From contig JAFTMS010000033.1 in the NCBI GenBank assembly GCA_017452265.1, forward strand, positions 18,745 through 82,744: a stretch of 64,000 nucleotides of DNA. Reading direction: 5' to 3'. Numbering within the stretch: the first letter of the stretch is position 1; every line of letters starts with the position of its first letter. The position numbers and the translations under genes are program-made. The notes below the pieces were generated by a model. That model was given only the letters and a program-made list of their open reading frames with translations, had not been told where the DNA came from and did not search any database. Shown piece by piece: positions 36,883 through 44,756 of the stretch. The stretch comes from Bacteroidales bacterium (GTDB lineage: Bacteria; Bacteroidota; Bacteroidia; Bacteroidales; UBA932).

Positions 36883-36905
36883 TCAATCTTCTCACAGAAG
36901 ATTGA
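36883..36905. repeat. Right inverted repeat of the invertible promoter segment
   Basis: Exact inverse of 36721-36743; lies 15 bp upstream of the upxY ATG. Confidence 0.9.
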
Positions 36906-36920
36906 TATCTCCAGTGTGAT

Positions 36921-37568
36921 ATGGATATTGTGGAGAGAACAGGATTGTGTGTGATGGAAAGTAATGGCTTGGAATTATCTAATGGCCTGAAACTCAGCGC
37001 TAAAAGCTCGGTTTCGGGGAGCCAGAGGAACGCCCGTGAGGCTCTGGAGTGGTTCGCGATGAGCGCTACTTTCGGCCGCGCCCTCAAGGCAAAGGAAACA
37101 ATCGAAAGCCACTCCATCCGTTGCTTCGTCCCGATGAAATATGCCATCGTTTCCGACCATAGACAAGGCAAGGTCAGACGCCTCGTCCCCGCAATCAGCA
37201 ATCTCATCTTCGTCTACACCACCAAGACCATCATCCAGAATCTCAAATCCTCCATTCCCTGGCTACAATATCTGACAAGACACGATGACGGCCGTAATGT
37301 CCCCATCATCGTTCCGGAGTACCAGATGCAGCAGTTCATGGCCGTATGCGAGACTCACGATGAACATCTCGTGTACCTTGCCCCCGAAGAGGTCAATCTC
37401 GAAGCTGGAACACCGGTCAGAATAGTCGGAACCCCGTTCGACGGTGTTGAGGGCACTTTTGTAAAGGTGGAGAAGAGCCATAGGAAGCGCGTCGTCGTGC
37501 TGGTGCAGGGAGTCGCCGCAGTCATGATCACAGAACTCACAGACGGTTACTTGCAGGTCTTGGATTGA
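36921..37568 (+). CDS. upxY: UpxY-family NusG-like transcription antiterminator
   Basis: 215 aa. The NGN-type domain (REALEWFAMSATFGRALKAKE, then SIRCFVPMKYAIV) and KOW-like C-terminal region (AGTPVRIVGTPFDGVEGTF) fit the UpxY proteins that keep RNA polymerase going through long capsule operons. Start ATG 36921; Met at 36954 is an alternative. It lies just downstream of the invertible promoter and heads the capsule operon, as in other Bacteroidales loci. No upxZ-like gene was recognised. Confidence 0.93.
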   Translation: MDIVERTGLCVMESNGLELSNGLKLSAKSSVSGSQRNAREALEWFAMSATFGRALKAKETIESHSIRCFVPMKYAIVSDHRQGKVRRLVPAISNLIFVYTTKTIIQNLKSSIPWLQYLTRHDDGRNVPIIVPEYQMQQFMAVCETHDEHLVYLAPEEVNLEAGTPVRIVGTPFDGVEGTFVKVEKSHRKRVVVLVQGVAAVMITELTDGYLQVLD

Positions 37569-37575
37569 AAAGCGT

Positions 37576-37968
37576 ATGTTCAACGAAGTCAACCGGTTGT
37601 TTGCCACCAAGCTGAAGAAGATCCTACGGCTTGAGCTCCACAACGAAGACAGAATCAACCTCTACTGCGTAGGGGAGTATTGGGCCGCCTTCGATAAATC
37701 GGCATACATGCTCGAGCGCCTCGTACCCGACGCCGACCCACCTATGGTCCTCAACGTCAAAGGCTACCCCTTCCCCCTCGTCATGTACAACGTCTACTAC
37801 CGCACCATCGACGAGATGTGCTACCGCTGCGCGATGGCCCGGAGGAATCTCGAATACATCCAGTTCCTCACCACCCCCATCGACGACACCTCCTACAACC
37901 TCTGGTACGATCAGATCCTCGCCAACGAAACCGACGAGGACGACGAGGACGACGACCACCTCAGCTGA
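37576..37968 (+). CDS. Unrecognised acidic-tailed protein coupled to upxY
   Basis: 130 aa, 7 bp after upxY. Not similar to UpxZ as far as can be judged. It contains YCVGEYWAAFDKSAYMLERL, a Cys pair in EMCYRCAMARR, and a Glu/Asp-rich tail (NETDEDDEDDDHLS). The plus-strand reading is preferred over the overlapping minus-strand frame because of its position and spacing in the operon. It may be a small regulator of the locus; no function is claimed. Confidence 0.6.
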   Translation: MFNEVNRLFATKLKKILRLELHNEDRINLYCVGEYWAAFDKSAYMLERLVPDADPPMVLNVKGYPFPLVMYNVYYRTIDEMCYRCAMARRNLEYIQFLTTPIDDTSYNLWYDQILANETDEDDEDDDHLS

Positions 37969-38178
37969 CCTGCCAGATTCAATCGCCAGCGTCACCGCAA
38001 GGTAACCTGCCGCCAAGCATTCCCTGCACCACCATAGGATCGCCTTGTAATTGGAGATGCCGTTAGTGTCGCAAAAGCACTTGAATGATAAACGCTCCGG
38101 ACTGGACAGTACCGCCGCCCGATAGGCTTCGACGATCTGACGACGACCCTCGCTTGATATTGAATCGAATGTTTGCAT
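37969..38178 (-). pseudogene. Truncated IS-type DNA-binding ORF (TnpA-like)
   Basis: Minus-strand start at 38178 reads MQTFDSISSEGRRQIVEAYR, then SFKCFCDTNGISNYKAILWW, a helix-turn-helix of the kind found in IS66-like accessory ORFs (compare SIQAYCSRNNVPYK at 63.9 kb). Homology-looking sequence ends near 37969, where the frame runs antisense into the neighbouring gene, so it looks cut off. A TAGCTTTGC promoter box lies upstream on the minus strand (about 38199-38207). Confidence 0.5.
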
Positions 38179-38329
38179 ATCTGAAAAAAGATTAGAGATG
38201 CAAAGCTAAAGGATCAGTCGCCATACATCAAGACGTAACTCTGGAGACGCTTACAGCTTACACGACCCACGACGAAGCCTCTGAAAATCAGAGACTAAGC
38301 GTTAGCTCGCGGAATTGTGGACGTGTACC
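38179..38329. other. Non-coding junction between IS debris and rmlB remnant
   Basis: No credible gene. It contains the minus-strand TAGCTTTGC box and a small hairpin CTCTGA-AAA-TCAGAG (about 38280-38294). Probably the scar of a past insertion or deletion. Confidence 0.4.
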
Positions 38330-38458
38330 AGCCTTCAGTTCGAGGAAGGCATCGAAAAGACTGTGCGCTGGTATCTCGACAACCAGGAGTGGATGGACAA
38401 CATAACTTCTGGGGAGTATGAGAAGTATTATCAGGAAATGTATAATGGAAAAAACTAG
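38330..38458 (+). pseudogene. 3' remnant of dTDP-glucose 4,6-dehydratase (rmlB)
   Basis: In one plus frame the sequence reads SLQFEEGIEKTVRWYLDNQ and then [20 protein letters not shown] before TAG, the typical C-terminus of RmlB. Upstream of about 38330 the similarity stops abruptly and there is no start. The remnant overlaps the fcl start by 14 bp, so an rmlB-fcl order once existed here. Confidence 0.75.
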
Positions 38459-39386
38459 TAAAATTTATGTGGCAGGGCACCGCGGAATGGTGGGCTCTGC
38501 CATTGTGCGTGAATTGAAGCGCCATGGATATGAGAATATCATCACCCGTACACATAAGGAACTTGACCTGACAAGACAGGCCGAAGTCGAAGCCTTCTTC
38601 CAACAGGAGAAACCCGAGTACGTCTTCCTGGCAGCAGCCAAGGTCGGTGGCATCATAGCCAACCAGACCGCACTGGCCGACTTCATGTACGACAACATGA
38701 TACTCGAAATGAACGTCATCCATGCAGCATGGCAGAACGGCTGCAAGAAACTCGAATTCCTCGGTTCCAGCTGCATCTACCCTCGCATGGCCCCACAGCC
38801 TATGCCCGAGAGTTGCCTGCTCACTTCCGAACTCGAAAAGACCAACGAGGCATACGCACTGGCCAAAATCAGCGGCCTTAAATACTGCGAATACCTCAAC
38901 TGCCAGTACGGCACCGACTTCATCAGCCTCATGCCCACCAACCTCTACGGCCCCAACGACAACTACCACCCTGAGCACTCCCACGTGCTCCCGGCCCTCA
39001 TCCGTCGTTTCCACGAAGCCAAAGAGGCAGGCCTTGCCGAAGTCACCTGCTGGGGAGACGGCAGCCCGCTCCGTGAATTCCTCTATGTGGACGACCTTGC
39101 CAACCTATGTGTCTTCCTCATGAACAACTACAGCGGCAACGAGACCGTCAATGCCGGCACCGGCAAGGAAATCACCATCAAAGGCCTCACAGAACTCGTG
39201 GCCAAAGTAGTAGGCTTCACAGGCGAAATCAAGTGGGACACCACCCGTCCTAACGGCACCCCACGCAAGCTCCTCGACGTATCCAAAGCCAAATCACTTG
39301 GCTGGACCTACAAGACCGAGCTCGAAGACGGCATCCGTCTGGCCTACGACGACTTCCTCCACAACCCAATGCGAGCAGAACGATAA
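38445..39386 (+). CDS. fcl: GDP-L-fucose synthase
   Basis: 313 aa. Converts GDP-4-keto-6-deoxymannose to GDP-L-fucose (epimerase and NADPH reductase). Rossmann motif [11 protein letters not shown] (11-17), GSSCIYP, and catalytic YALAK in [14 protein letters not shown] 38445 starts the family-typical N-terminus; the longer frame adds residues read from the rmlB remnant. Precedes gmd, giving the de novo GDP-fucose pair. Confidence 0.96.
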   Translation: MEKTSKIYVAGHRGMVGSAIVRELKRHGYENIITRTHKELDLTRQAEVEAFFQQEKPEYVFLAAAKVGGIIANQTALADFMYDNMILEMNVIHAAWQNGCKKLEFLGSSCIYPRMAPQPMPESCLLTSELEKTNEAYALAKISGLKYCEYLNCQYGTDFISLMPTNLYGPNDNYHPEHSHVLPALIRRFHEAKEAGLAEVTCWGDGSPLREFLYVDDLANLCVFLMNNYSGNETVNAGTGKEITIKGLTELVAKVVGFTGEIKWDTTRPNGTPRKLLDVSKAKSLGWTYKTELEDGIRLAYDDFLHNPMRAER

Positions 39387-39403
39387 TAAAACCTCCAAAA
39401 TAG

Positions 39404-40522
39404 ATGAAGAACATAGCCCTAATAACAGGTGTTACCGGACAAGACGGTTCCTACCTCAGTGAGTTTCTCCTTGAAAAAGGATATGATGTGCACGGCATCA
39501 TCCGCCGAAGTTCAGTAGATTACCGCGAACGAATCGCCCATCTTGAAGGCACCCCTAACTTCCACCTCCACTATGCCGACATGTCCGACTCCATGTCGCT
39601 CGTCAAGCTCGTGGGCAAGGTACAGCCAACCGAGATCTACAACCTTGCGGCCCAGTCCCACGTGCAGGTATCCTTCGATGCCCCTGAGTTCACAGCCGAT
39701 GTCGATGCCGTAGGCGTTCTTCGCCTCCTCGAAGCCGTCCGCACCAACCACCTGGAGAAGACCTGCAAGATCTATCAGGCATCCACCTCCGAACTCTACG
39801 GCAAGGTAGAAGAGGTTCCTCAGAACGAGAACACCCCATTCCACCCTTACTCACCATACGCTGTAGCCAAGCTCTACGGCTTCTGGATTGTCAAAGAGTA
39901 TCGTGAAGCCTACAACATGTATTGCTGCTCAGGTATCCTCTTCAACCACGAGTCTGAGAGAAGAGGCGAAACCTTCGTAACTCGTAAGATCACCCTTGCA
40001 GCAGCACGTATCGCCCAGGGCAAGCAGGACTGCCTCTATCTCGGCAATATGGACTCCCTTCGCGACTGGGGTTATGCCAAGGACTATGTAGAGTGCATGT
40101 GGCTCATCCTCCAGCAGGAGAAGCCAGAGGACTTCGTCATTGCAACTGGCGTGCAGCACTCAGTGCGTGAGTTCACCCAGCTCGCTTTCCACCATGCCGG
40201 CATCGAACTCAAGTTTGAAGGCAAGGACATGGACGAAAAAGGTATCTGCGTTTCCGTCATCAACCCTGCCAACGAGCACCTCATCGGCAAGACCCTCGTA
40301 GCCGTGTCCGAAGACTTCTATCGTCCAACAGACGTAGTCAACCTCTGGGGCGACCCAACCAAAGCCAAGGCCAAGCTCGGCTGGAATCCACAGACCACCT
40401 CATTCGAACAGCTCGTCGAGATCATGGTAGAGCACGACATGGCCAAGGTAGCAGCCGAAGATGTGGCATCAAGGGTGCGCACCAACCTTGCTGAATACCT
40501 CGAAAAGGGAATCGTGAAATAA
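39404..40522 (+). CDS. gmd: GDP-mannose 4,6-dehydratase
   Basis: 372 aa. Makes GDP-4-keto-6-deoxy-D-mannose, the substrate of Fcl. Cofactor motif [22 protein letters not shown], catalytic YxxxK in [11 protein letters not shown], and [18 protein letters not shown]. 17 bp downstream of fcl. Confidence 0.97.
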   Translation: MKNIALITGVTGQDGSYLSEFLLEKGYDVHGIIRRSSVDYRERIAHLEGTPNFHLHYADMSDSMSLVKLVGKVQPTEIYNLAAQSHVQVSFDAPEFTADVDAVGVLRLLEAVRTNHLEKTCKIYQASTSELYGKVEEVPQNENTPFHPYSPYAVAKLYGFWIVKEYREAYNMYCCSGILFNHESERRGETFVTRKITLAAARIAQGKQDCLYLGNMDSLRDWGYAKDYVECMWLILQQEKPEDFVIATGVQHSVREFTQLAFHHAGIELKFEGKDMDEKGICVSVINPANEHLIGKTLVAVSEDFYRPTDVVNLWGDPTKAKAKLGWNPQTTSFEQLVEIMVEHDMAKVAAEDVASRVRTNLAEYLEKGIVK

Positions 40523-40531
40523 AACACATCT

Positions 40532-41752
40532 ATGAGCAAGGCAATAGAGAAGAAGTACATACTTCCGTTCATACTTGTTACAAGCCTCTTCCTTTTATGG
40601 GGGCTTGCCAACAATATGACAGATACATTGTTGGCCGCTTTCAAGCGCATCATGGATATGACTGACACGCAGACCAGTCTTATCCTTTCTGCTTTCTACG
40701 GCTCCTACTTTTGTTTTGCTATACCAGCCGCACTCTTTATCCGTAAGTACAGTTATAGAGCCGGAGTTATACTCGGACTTGTCCTGTATGCGATAGGTGC
40801 TCTTTTATTTTACCCGGCAGCCCAGGCTGCAAGCTACGGCTTCTACCTGATTGCCATATATATAATGGCTGGCGGATGCTCTGTACTCGAGACCACAGCC
40901 AACCCTTATATCATGTCTATGGGTATCCCCGAGACAGCTACCCGCAGACTCAACATTGCCCAGTCTTTCAACCCTGTCGGCAGTATTGCCGGTATTTTAG
41001 CCAGCAAGTACCTCATACTGGATAATATATCTCTATATTCTGTGAGCAAGACATATACTGCTTTAGGGTGCTTACTGCTGCTTATCATAATAATGATGCT
41101 TTTTGCTAAAATGCCTCAGGGACGAGATGCTGAAGCAAACGGGTCTCTCAAGGCCACCCTTTCCCGTCTCATTCACAACAAGCGCTATGTATATGGCGTC
41201 GTTGCCCAATTTTTCTATGTTGGAGCACAAGTTGGAGTATGGTCATATACCATCCGGATTGTGATGCAGGAGATGAATGTCCTGGAAGCACAAGCAAGTG
41301 ATATATTCCTAATAAGTATGGTTGCATTCTGCATGTCACGGTTCTTCTATACATGGTTGATGAAGTGGGTGAAACCAACTAAACTTTTGGCTGTATCCGG
41401 AGTTTTGTCAATGGCTTGTTCTGTTGTAGTGGCTTGCTTGGAAGGCAATGGAATACTGATGGTCGTTGCGCTAGTTCTCATAAGTCTCTTTATGAGTCTG
41501 ATGTTTCCTACAATCTATGGTACAGCCTTAGAAAGCATTACTGCCGGATCTTATCCGGACGACTCCAAGATAGCCGCCAGTATCCTTATCATGTCAATTC
41601 TAGGCGGTGCCTTGATACCTTCTTTGCAAGGTCTCTTGTCTGATGCGACAAGTATTTATGTGTCATATCTTGTGCCGGCATTTTGCTTTGCAGTAGTGCT
41701 ATGTTACGCAATCAGTGTTATACGAGATGAAAAGATACTGTCAAAGAATTGA
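40532..41752 (+). CDS. FucP-like sugar/H+ symporter (MFS)
   Basis: 406 aa, about 12 TM helices. LFLLWGLANNMTDTLLAAFK and the GGCSVLETTANPYIMSMG segment are characteristic of the L-fucose permease (FHS) family, whose members also carry other sugars. Inclusion of an importer in a capsule operon beside gmd/fcl suggests scavenging of free fucose or a similar sugar for the polymer. Its 3' end overlaps the mutarotase gene by 26 bp. Confidence 0.88.
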   Translation: MSKAIEKKYILPFILVTSLFLLWGLANNMTDTLLAAFKRIMDMTDTQTSLILSAFYGSYFCFAIPAALFIRKYSYRAGVILGLVLYAIGALLFYPAAQAASYGFYLIAIYIMAGGCSVLETTANPYIMSMGIPETATRRLNIAQSFNPVGSIAGILASKYLILDNISLYSVSKTYTALGCLLLLIIIMMLFAKMPQGRDAEANGSLKATLSRLIHNKRYVYGVVAQFFYVGAQVGVWSYTIRIVMQEMNVLEAQASDIFLISMVAFCMSRFFYTWLMKWVKPTKLLAVSGVLSMACSVVVACLEGNGILMVVALVLISLFMSLMFPTIYGTALESITAGSYPDDSKIAASILIMSILGGALIPSLQGLLSDATSIYVSYLVPAFCFAVVLCYAISVIRDEKILSKN

Positions 41753-42062
41753 GTTGCCGGACAATCAGGAACTGATAGAACAGTATATTGATGTACACAA
41801 GAATGTTTGGCCGGAGATAATAGAAGGCCAAAAGGCTGTCGGTATAATCCAGATGCAGATATTCGGATTGGGTAGAAGTTTCTTCATGATATGTGACACT
41901 ATAGATTCTTTTGACTGGGAACGCGATATGATGAGGTTGGCAGAAATGCCTAGACAAGCAGAATGGGAGGCTTATGTGTCTCAGTTTCAGGGATGTGACT
42001 CCAATATGCTGTCGAAAGAGAAATGGCAATTGATGGATATGATTTTTGACTCTAATCAGTAA
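41727..42062 (+). CDS. L-rhamnose/L-fucose-type mutarotase (DUF718)
   Basis: 111 aa. Interconverts sugar anomers. RYCQRIELPDNQELIEQYID, VHKNVWPEI and WQLMDMIF fit the RhaM-like family; the conserved His in DVHKNVW is the expected acid/base. ATG 41727 lies inside the permease gene's 3' end; a GTG four codons earlier is unlikely. The overlap with the permease gene supports a shared sugar substrate. Confidence 0.85.
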   Translation: MKRYCQRIELPDNQELIEQYIDVHKNVWPEIIEGQKAVGIIQMQIFGLGRSFFMICDTIDSFDWERDMMRLAEMPRQAEWEAYVSQFQGCDSNMLSKEKWQLMDMIFDSNQ

Positions 42063-42065
42063 TTT

Positions 42066-43316
42066 ATGCCTAAAAAAGTTTTTGTTTCAGGATGTTATGA
42101 CCTTCTGCATAGCGGACATGTTGAATTCTTTCACCAGGCCTCGCAGTTTGGTGATCTATATGTCGGTATAGGATCTGATGCTACCTATTTAGAGTATAAG
42201 CACCGCAAACCTATGTTTCCACAAGAGGAGCGTCTCTTTATGGTACTCAACATCAAAGCAGTCAAGGAGGCCTATATAAATGAAGGAAGCGGTGTCATCG
42301 ACTTCATCCCAACACTCGATATCGTGAAGCCAGATATTTTTGTCGTCAATGCTGAAGGGGGCAGTCAGGCTAAGCGTCAACTCTGTGAGGATAGGGGCAT
42401 CCAATATATCGAACTGGAGCGCACCCCACATGCCGGCCTCCAAGCCCGCAGTTCCAGCAGCCTCAAAGCTGCATTGAACCAAGAGCAACCAATGGCCGCC
42501 AATAGCCAAAAGCCAACAGCCAATAGCGCGATTCCAACAAGGTTGGATCTCGCCGGCACCTGGATCGATCAACCCTACGTCAGCCAGCACCACCCCGGAT
42601 GGGCACTCACCATCTCCTTGGAACCCACCTTCGAAGTGCGCGACCGTTGTGGCCTCAGCACCAGCACCCGCAAGATGATCCAGAAGATCTGGCCTATGAA
42701 GCTCCCCAAGATGGATCCCGAGATGCTTGCCCGCTTGGTCTTCTGCTTCGAGAACAACCCCGAGCGCGAAGACGGGCTCATCTCTGGAGCACAAGACGCC
42801 ATCGGCATCTGCGTCCCCGGCCTCTGCCGTCACTATTACGACAATAACTTCTGGCCAAAGAAGATAGAGAGTACCACCGACGAGATGACCCTCCGTTTCC
42901 TCGAAGAACACCTCGTTATGGTACCCCTCGAACCTCGAGCCCTCGGCTGCAGTGTGGTAGAAGGCAAAGACATCACCCCATCCAAGGTCAAAGCCCTTGC
43001 CGATGCTGCCGATGCCTGCTGGAGCGCCATCATGGCCAAAGACCTTACCGCCTTTGCAGCAGCCTACCGAGCCTCTTTTGAGGCACAGGTATCCATGTTT
43101 CCGGGAATGGTGCATCCCACATACCTTGACCACCCCGAAACAGACGGCAGCTATATAGCCGATGCCATAGCACATTATAGTGCTATGCCCGAAGTCCTTG
43201 CTTGGAAGATGCCCGGAGCAGGAGGTGGCGGATACCTTGCTTTGGTCGTGGAAGATGCCAAGGCATTTGTGAAGAAACATCCAGAGGCGTTTGAGTTGAG
43301 GATTAGAAGGGAATAA
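42066..43316 (+). CDS. Cytidylyltransferase-like / GHMP-kinase-like fusion protein
   Basis: 416 aa. Residues 1-135 form a nucleotidylyltransferase domain with HxGH (His15/His18 in DLLHSGHVEFF) and an RSSSSLK element matching the ISSTxIR motif. A low-complexity linker (about 140-155) is encoded by 7-bp repeats. From PTRLDLAG (157-164) to PGAGGGGYLAL (about 383-393) it resembles GHMP sugar kinases such as the kinase half of Fkp, though the ATP loop is unusual (RCGLSTSTRK). It likely phosphorylates and activates a sugar taken in by the neighbouring permease. Substrate and nucleotide are unknown. Confidence 0.75.
   Translation: MPKKVFVSGCYDLLHSGHVEFFHQASQFGDLYVGIGSDATYLEYKHRKPMFPQEERLFMVLNIKAVKEAYINEGSGVIDFIPTLDIVKPDIFVVNAEGGSQAKRQLCEDRGIQYIELERTPHAGLQARSSSSLKAALNQEQPMAANSQKPTANSAIPTRLDLAGTWIDQPYVSQHHPGWALTISLEPTFEVRDRCGLSTSTRKMIQKIWPMKLPKMDPEMLARLVFCFENNPEREDGLISGAQDAIGICVPGLCRHYYDNNFWPKKIESTTDEMTLRFLEEHLVMVPLEPRALGCSVVEGKDITPSKVKALADAADACWSAIMAKDLTAFAAAYRASFEAQVSMFPGMVHPTYLDHPETDGSYIADAIAHYSAMPEVLAWKMPGAGGGGYLALVVEDAKAFVKKHPEAFELRIRRE
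42498..42527 (+). repeat. 7-bp tandem repeat in the fusion protein linker
   Basis: Four units GCCAATA, GCCAAAA, GCCAACA, GCCAATA plus GC. Because 7 is not a multiple of 3, gain or loss of a unit would shift the frame between the two domains. Confidence 0.75.
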
Positions 43317-43318
43317 TG

Positions 43319-43350
43319 ATTGTCATCCCGAACTTGTTTCGGGATCTGTA
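43319..43350 (+). repeat. Dispersed GTCATCCCGAA palindromic repeat
   Basis: TCCCGAA-cttg-TTTCGGGA palindrome inside the widespread GTCATCCCGAAC...GGGATCT form, starting three bases after the fusion gene stop. Read through, it encodes the typical VIPNLFRDL string. Confidence 0.7.
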
Positions 43351-43405
43351 CAACCCGTTTCAGCATCTGCCCCAACCGTCAACTGTCAGAACTGTAAGAA
43401 ATTCA

Positions 43406-43630
43406 ATGACAAACTCCGACAACTGGCAAACCAACTTCGAAGCCCTCGAGGCCCATGTAGCCCAGACGGGACACTTTCCTAACAAGCACACCAAACTGAA
43501 CAACTGGTGTCGTTATCAGCGGAAAAGGATAAAAGCTGGGACAATGCCTATAGAACAGAAAGTCCTGTTTGAAGCCTTGGCATCCAGCCGTTCGAACGAA
43601 CATACGGGAGGGAGGAATAAGAAAAATTAG
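43406..43630 (+). CDS. Small helicase-associated-domain-like protein
   Basis: 74 aa. WQTNFEALEAHVAQTGHFPN and LNNWCRYQRKRIKAG match the layout of a single helicase-associated (HA) repeat (W..F..L......GH.P......L..W...QR). Such stand-alone domains may bind nucleic acid. The start is ATG 43406, after the repeat; the longer frame only adds repeat-derived residues. It ends in a basic tail (GGRNKKN). Role unknown. Confidence 0.6.
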   Translation: MTNSDNWQTNFEALEAHVAQTGHFPNKHTKLNNWCRYQRKRIKAGTMPIEQKVLFEALASSRSNEHTGGRNKKN

Positions 43631-43708
43631 AGTTACGCGTTAACAGTTAATATCTGTTTAAAAAGTTGATAGTGCACAAGTCATAAACACCATTAAAGAA
43701 TCAAACTT

Positions 43709-44203
43709 ATGAAACGTCAAGTGTTTTTTAGTTTTCATTATGATAGGGATGTTTGGAGAGCTTCTCAAATTAGAAATATGGGAAAAGTGGATAATAGTTC
43801 TACTTTTAGCGATAATGATTGGGAAGAAGTAAGATATAAGTCTGATGCTAAGATAAAGGAGTGGATAGATAGTCAATTGGCTATGCGTTCTTGTTTAGTT
43901 GTTCTTGTAGGTTATGAAACATCTCAGCGCAAATGGGTTAAGTACGAGATTGAACAAGCAATGAAATTACGCAAAGGGATTGTTGGTATTCGAATAAATC
44001 GCTTAAAAGACAGAAAAGACAATCAAGACCCCATGGGAAGTAACCCTTTTTATAACATCTTAACGTCATCAGGCAACAGATTGTCGAATTATGTGAAACT
44101 ATTCGAATCTGGCTATAGCACAAGTACATATGTTTATGATGATATAAAGAATAACATCGAAAGTTTAATAGAAGATGCTATTTCTCATAAGTGGGATTAC
44201 TAA
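43709..44203 (+). CDS. TIR-like domain protein (ThsB/MTH538-type)
   Basis: 164 aa. VFFSFHYDRDVWRASQIRNM is the start of the TIR-like family (PF08937/DUF1863) that includes Thoeris ThsB, followed by SCLVVLVGYETSQRKWVKYE with the candidate catalytic Glu80 in KWVKYEIEQA. Such proteins make NAD-derived signals or act as NADases on phage infection. First gene of an AT-rich three-gene cassette between sugar-nucleotide genes and wzx; the next start is 23 bp away. Confidence 0.85.
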   Translation: MKRQVFFSFHYDRDVWRASQIRNMGKVDNSSTFSDNDWEEVRYKSDAKIKEWIDSQLAMRSCLVVLVGYETSQRKWVKYEIEQAMKLRKGIVGIRINRLKDRKDNQDPMGSNPFYNILTSSGNRLSNYVKLFESGYSTSTYVYDDIKNNIESLIEDAISHKWDY

Positions 44204-44226
44204 ATTTAACTCAGCTACCGCAGGTT

Positions 44227-44751
44227 ATGAATAAGTTTGAGTATTCTGAAGATGACCGCTTGTATCTCCAAATGATGCAAGACAATATTTCACGCATGGC
44301 CTCTAATAGTGCTAACTGCAAAACATGGACAGTCACTATTGTAGCAGCATTCCTTGCCATTGGTTGTGGAGTAGATAAACTGAATGGTTGGATTGCTTTG
44401 GCGTTTATTCCAATCGTAGTTTTCTGGTATTTGGATACCTTTTATTTGCATTTGGAACGTGGAATGAGGAATCGGCAAAAGGATTTTCTGAATAAGGCAA
44501 AAGAATTATTATCTCTGAACACCAATGCGGCAGATGAACAAGTAATAGATGACTATAATAAAGCACTATTCCAGTTTGCTCCGTTAGTCTCTGTTGAAGA
44601 AGATAAAACAAAAGGTATCGTTTCCACAACAGACAGATTCTTTTCCAAGTCGATAGCTCCTTTTTATGGTAGTATTGCCATTTGTGTGTTAGTTGTCTTA
44701 TTGGTACTTAATTGGGAACTATTACTCCAATTGTTATGCTGTTCAGATTAG
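44227..44751 (+). CDS. Three-TM membrane protein of the TIR cassette
   Basis: 174 aa. After a soluble N-terminus (SEDDRLYLQMMQDNISRMAS) come TM1 about 33-49 and TM2 about 55-72, a charged cytosolic stretch with RGMRNRQKDFLNKAKELLSL, and TM3 about 148-170. No family recognised; the layout resembles 2TM effector proteins of signalling-based defence systems. ATG 44227 is chosen over an in-frame GTG within the upstream gene. Five bp separate it from the second TIR gene. Confidence 0.75.
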   Translation: MNKFEYSEDDRLYLQMMQDNISRMASNSANCKTWTVTIVAAFLAIGCGVDKLNGWIALAFIPIVVFWYLDTFYLHLERGMRNRQKDFLNKAKELLSLNTNAADEQVIDDYNKALFQFAPLVSVEEDKTKGIVSTTDRFFSKSIAPFYGSIAICVLVVLLVLNWELLLQLLCCSD

Positions 44752-44756
44752 TATAG

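Noticed and set aside
37624-38178. Minus-strand 184-residue ORF as an intact gene
   Set aside because: Only its first 70 or so residues look protein-like; the rest is antisense to the operon gene at 37576-37968 and is low-complexity Val/Gly/Asp.
42189-43280. 363-residue minus-strand ORF opposite the fusion gene
   Set aside because: Antisense of well-supported domains; no start context, Gly- and Cys-rich composition of a shadow frame.
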